Origin: Mycolicibacterium elephantis DSM 44368
GTDB taxonomy: Bacteria; Actinomycetota; Actinomycetes; Mycobacteriales; Mycobacteriaceae
Assembly (NCBI RefSeq): GCF_004014805.1
Contig: NZ_ATDN01000031.1
Location: forward strand, 1-35,507
DNA length: 35,507 nt
Direction of reading: 5' to 3'
The position numbers were made by a program, and so were the translations under genes. The notes beneath the pieces are model-generated. The model saw only the letters and a list, made by a program, of their open reading frames with translations, searched no databases and was not told where the DNA came from. Positions 33,551 to 35,507 of this stretch are shown here, piece after piece (the stretch's first letter is position 1; each line of letters starts with the position of its first letter).

Positions 33551-34569
33551 GCTAGCCGATGCGGCGGGCCGAGCAGGGACCACCGCTGCAGCGCCTGTCG
33601 GGCGGTGTCGTCGCCGGCGCGCAGCGTGACCGCGCTGCCGTCGAGACCGGCGTTCCACACCGCACTGGCGGTGGCCCTGACCACCGACAGCTCCTCGACC
33701 GGATCCCGACCGGTCGAGGAGACCACCACGTCGGAGGAGTCGACGACGACACGCCAGGCAGGGTGTGCGTCGATGCGCAGCGCGTCGGCGCGCGCGTACA
33801 GCGAACGGAGGTCGGTGGCAAGGTAGTCGGGTCGTTCCCCGACGGCGGCGCGCACCACCTCGTCGGCGGTGCTCACGCCGCTGAGCACCATGAGGCTCGG
33901 CAGCCGGGCTGTGTTGGCGCCTGCGATGTCGGTATCGAGCCGGTCGCCGACGACCAGCGGCGCGCGAAAGTCGCCGCGCGCCAACGCGTCTGCGAACAGG
34001 GTGGGATGCGGCTTGCCGGCGACCTGCGGTTCGGCGCCGGTCGCCGCGCGCAGTGCGGCCACCATCGACCCGTTGCCCGGCAACAGTCCCCGTTCGGACG
34101 GCAGGGTCAGGTCCACGTTGGCGGCCACCCACAGCGCACCGCTGCGGATCGCCAGCGCGGCTTCGGCCAGGTCCGGCCAGCCGGTCTGGGGCGAGTGTCC
34201 CTGCACCACCGCCACTGGTCCGTTCGTCCATCGGCGAACCGGTTTCAGCCCGACCCGGCGTACTTCGGTGGCCAGCGCGTCGGTGCCGACGACGAGAACC
34301 AGTGCGCCGGGACGCAGCTGCTCCCCCAGCAGGTTGGCGGCGCTTTGCGCGCTGGTCACGACGTCCTCGGGGGCCGCGGCGAAGCCCATGGCGACCAGAT
34401 GTTGGGCGACCTCGGCCGGCCCCCGCGACGCATTGTTGGTGACGTAGAGGGCGCGGGCGTTCACCGTCGCGAGGGTGTCGACGGCCCCGGTTGTGGGCTC
34501 GTGCCCGCGGAACACTGTGCCGTCGAGATCGAGCAGCAGGCAATCATGTTCCTCGACAAGGGCGCTCAC
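33547..34569 (-). CDS. HAD-family glycerol-3-phosphate phosphatase (Rv1692-like)
   Basis: A 340-residue HAD subfamily IIA phosphatase. The nucleophile motif is LLLDLDGTVFRG, with motif II in YVTNNASRGP. The C-terminal core has VAGKPHPTLFADAL and VVGDRLDTDIAGAN as motifs III and IV. An extra C-terminal domain of about 70 residues follows. The M. tuberculosis counterpart Rv1692 was shown to dephosphorylate glycerol 3-phosphate in phospholipid head-group recycling. GTG 34569 begins one base after the TPR gene stop. Confidence 0.92.
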   Translation of the reverse strand: MSALVEEHDCLLLDLDGTVFRGHEPTTGAVDTLATVNARALYVTNNASRGPAEVAQHLVAMGFAAAPEDVVTSAQSAANLLGEQLRPGALVLVVGTDALATEVRRVGLKPVRRWTNGPVAVVQGHSPQTGWPDLAEAALAIRSGALWVAANVDLTLPSERGLLPGNGSMVAALRAATGAEPQVAGKPHPTLFADALARGDFRAPLVVGDRLDTDIAGANTARLPSLMVLSGVSTADEVVRAAVGERPDYLATDLRSLYARADALRIDAHPAWRVVVDSSDVVVSSTGRDPVEELSVVRATASAVWNAGLDGSAVTLRAGDDTARQALQRWSLLGPPHRLA

Positions 34570-34570
34570 G

Positions 34571-35362
34571 TCAGCTGAGCTCCGTGATCCGCTCTTCGGC
34601 GTCGGTGGCGCCGTCGACGTCGGCGGCCGCGGCGTGGATGAACCACTGCAGGGCGTCGCTCTTGCGGCCAAGGGTCAGCAGCGTTTCGGCGTAAGCGTAG
34701 AAGAGCCGGGCCGCGGTCTGTCCGGTGCGAGCGGGATCCAGCGGCGGTGACGACAGCAGCGCCAGTGCTTGTTCGTGCTGCCCGAGATCAGACCGGGCCC
34801 CGGCGACGACGATGCGCAGCTCGTCGGCATCGTCGCCGGTGAGCTGCGCGGCCTCGTCGCTGCGGGCCAGTTCGATGGCGCGTTCGGGACGGCCGACACC
34901 GCGTTCGCAGTCGGCGATCAACGGCAGCAGCGTGGATCGGCTTCCCATGCGCCGCGCGGCACGCAACTCCGCGAGCGCCTGCGCCCAGTCACCGCAGTGG
35001 TACGCGGCGATGCCGACGGCCTCCCGCACGGCGGCGATCCGGCCGGCGCGGGTCTTGGCGGCCTGGGCGTGGGCGAGCGCTGCCTGGGGGTCGTCGGCCA
35101 GACGTTCGCCGGCGGCCACCAGATGGCGAGCCACCAGATCCGCGGTGGCGCGGTCCAAAGTTGTGAGCTCCCCGCGGATTTCGGGCGAAAGCTGCTTGGC
35201 CTCGATGTCCTCGGGGATCGGCGGGCCGGCCTGGCGCTGTGGTTCTCGATCATGTTTCGGTTGTGCGCGACGAGCCCGGTTGGGGCCCGATGAGCGCGGC
35301 GCCGAATGTCCCGAAGGGCGCCGCCGGCGCTCACCGTTGCCGCCCTGCCTGTCTTGAACCAC
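34571..35362 (-). CDS. Tetratricopeptide-repeat protein (Rv1691-like)
   Basis: A 263-residue protein with a basic, disordered N-terminal tail (rich in Arg, Gly, Pro, about 60 residues) followed by helical repeats of TPR type (LADDPQAALAHAQAAKTRAG, AYHCGDWAQALAELRAARRM, LGQHEQALALL, YAYAETLLTLGRKSDALQWF). It probably binds other proteins; its role is unknown. GTG 35362 is chosen because AGAAAGG precedes it at good spacing. An in-frame ATG at 35407 lies close to the rRNA terminator and has no ribosome site. Confidence 0.85.
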   Translation of the reverse strand: MVQDRQGGNGERRRRPSGHSAPRSSGPNRARRAQPKHDREPQRQAGPPIPEDIEAKQLSPEIRGELTTLDRATADLVARHLVAAGERLADDPQAALAHAQAAKTRAGRIAAVREAVGIAAYHCGDWAQALAELRAARRMGSRSTLLPLIADCERGVGRPERAIELARSDEAAQLTGDDADELRIVVAGARSDLGQHEQALALLSSPPLDPARTGQTAARLFYAYAETLLTLGRKSDALQWFIHAAAADVDGATDAEERITELS

Positions 35363-35418
35363 GTATGCCTTTCTACCGGACTGGGTGACGCTGCGATAAT
35401 TCGGCATGAATTCTCGCA

Positions 35419-35454
35419 AAAAGAATTACCCCCCACGCAATTGTGGGGGGTAAT
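35419..35454 (-). terminator. Intrinsic terminator of the rRNA operon
   Basis: A 12-bp perfect stem (35425-35436 with 35443-35454, core CCCCCC/GGGGGG) with a 6-base loop is followed on the minus strand by TCTTTTT. This is a textbook Rho-independent terminator. It starts about 10 bp after the 5S gene and ends before the TPR gene, insulating it from rRNA transcription. Confidence 0.92.
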
Positions 35455-35464
35455 CCTAATTTGT

Positions 35465-35507
35465 GTTCGGCGGTGTCCTACTTTTCCGCCCGTGTGGGGC
35501 AGTATCA
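35465..35507 (-). rRNA. rrf: 5S rRNA, 3' end (partial)
   Basis: Read on the minus strand, the last 43 bases contain GGAAAAGTAGGACACCGCCG and the preceding TGATACTGCCCC, the 3' part of an actinobacterial 5S rRNA. The gene continues beyond the window. The strong terminator directly after it confirms the end of an rrn operon transcribed leftward. Confidence 0.9.

Overview
The window comes from a high-GC actinobacterium, almost certainly a mycobacterium. MmpS/MmpL transporters are present, and the gene order on the right half (TPR protein, glycerol-3-phosphate phosphatase, small protein, tlyA, nadK, recN, steA, mctB, pyrG, Nudix, xerD, then parA, scpA, scpB, pseudouridine synthase, cmk, der) matches the Rv1691-Rv1713 backbone of M. 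tuberculosis. The 3' end of a 5S rRNA gene with its terminator sits beside the Rv1691 equivalent. That fits a rapid grower (Mycolicibacterium), where a second rrn operon is known near tyrS.

Left, accessory part (1-13030). A cytochrome P450 and a TetR regulator diverge from a short region with nested inverted repeats. Next come a tightly overlapped mmpS-mmpL pair and two small secreted proteins, translationally coupled to or directly behind mmpL. A convergent DUF7159-like membrane protein separates these from a second, closely related mmpL that has an apparent one-base frameshift and no mmpS. A stress block follows: a DUF4267-like membrane protein, a PAS protein behind a long palindrome, an OsmC/Ohr-type peroxidase overlapping a hemerythrin-like protein behind an OhrR-like palindrome, and a tandem universal stress protein.

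Middle (13031-16982). A tRNA-Pro(GGG) gene is preserved on the minus strand. A 45-base copy of its 3' half lies 1.6 kb away, and the two copies bracket a single membrane acyltransferase gene. This looks like the scar of an integrative element. A C-terminal TetR fragment lies just outside it. Two TauE/SafE-type permease genes follow, with a 36-codon ORF ending in tandem Cys codons between them.

Right, core part (16983-35507). Nearly everything is on the minus strand in overlapping operons: ribosome assembly and nucleotide genes (der, cmk, pseudouridine synthase), chromosome organisation (scpB, scpA, parA, xerD), ADP-ribose hydrolysis, CTP synthesis, envelope/division proteins (mctB/steB-like, steA), DNA repair (recN), NAD kinase, rRNA methylation (tlyA) and glycerophosphate phosphatase. 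Two insertions interrupt it: a plus-strand O-methyltransferase and a divergent VOC/TetR pair. Several plus-strand genes have a TANNNT -10 box exactly 6 nt before the start codon, as expected for leaderless transcripts.

No CRISPR array, insertion sequence or intact integrase was seen. The most unusual items are the tRNA-flanked acyltransferase island, the MmpS/MmpL/secreted-protein operon with its frameshifted paralogue, and the triplicated 10-mer at the scpA/scpB junction.
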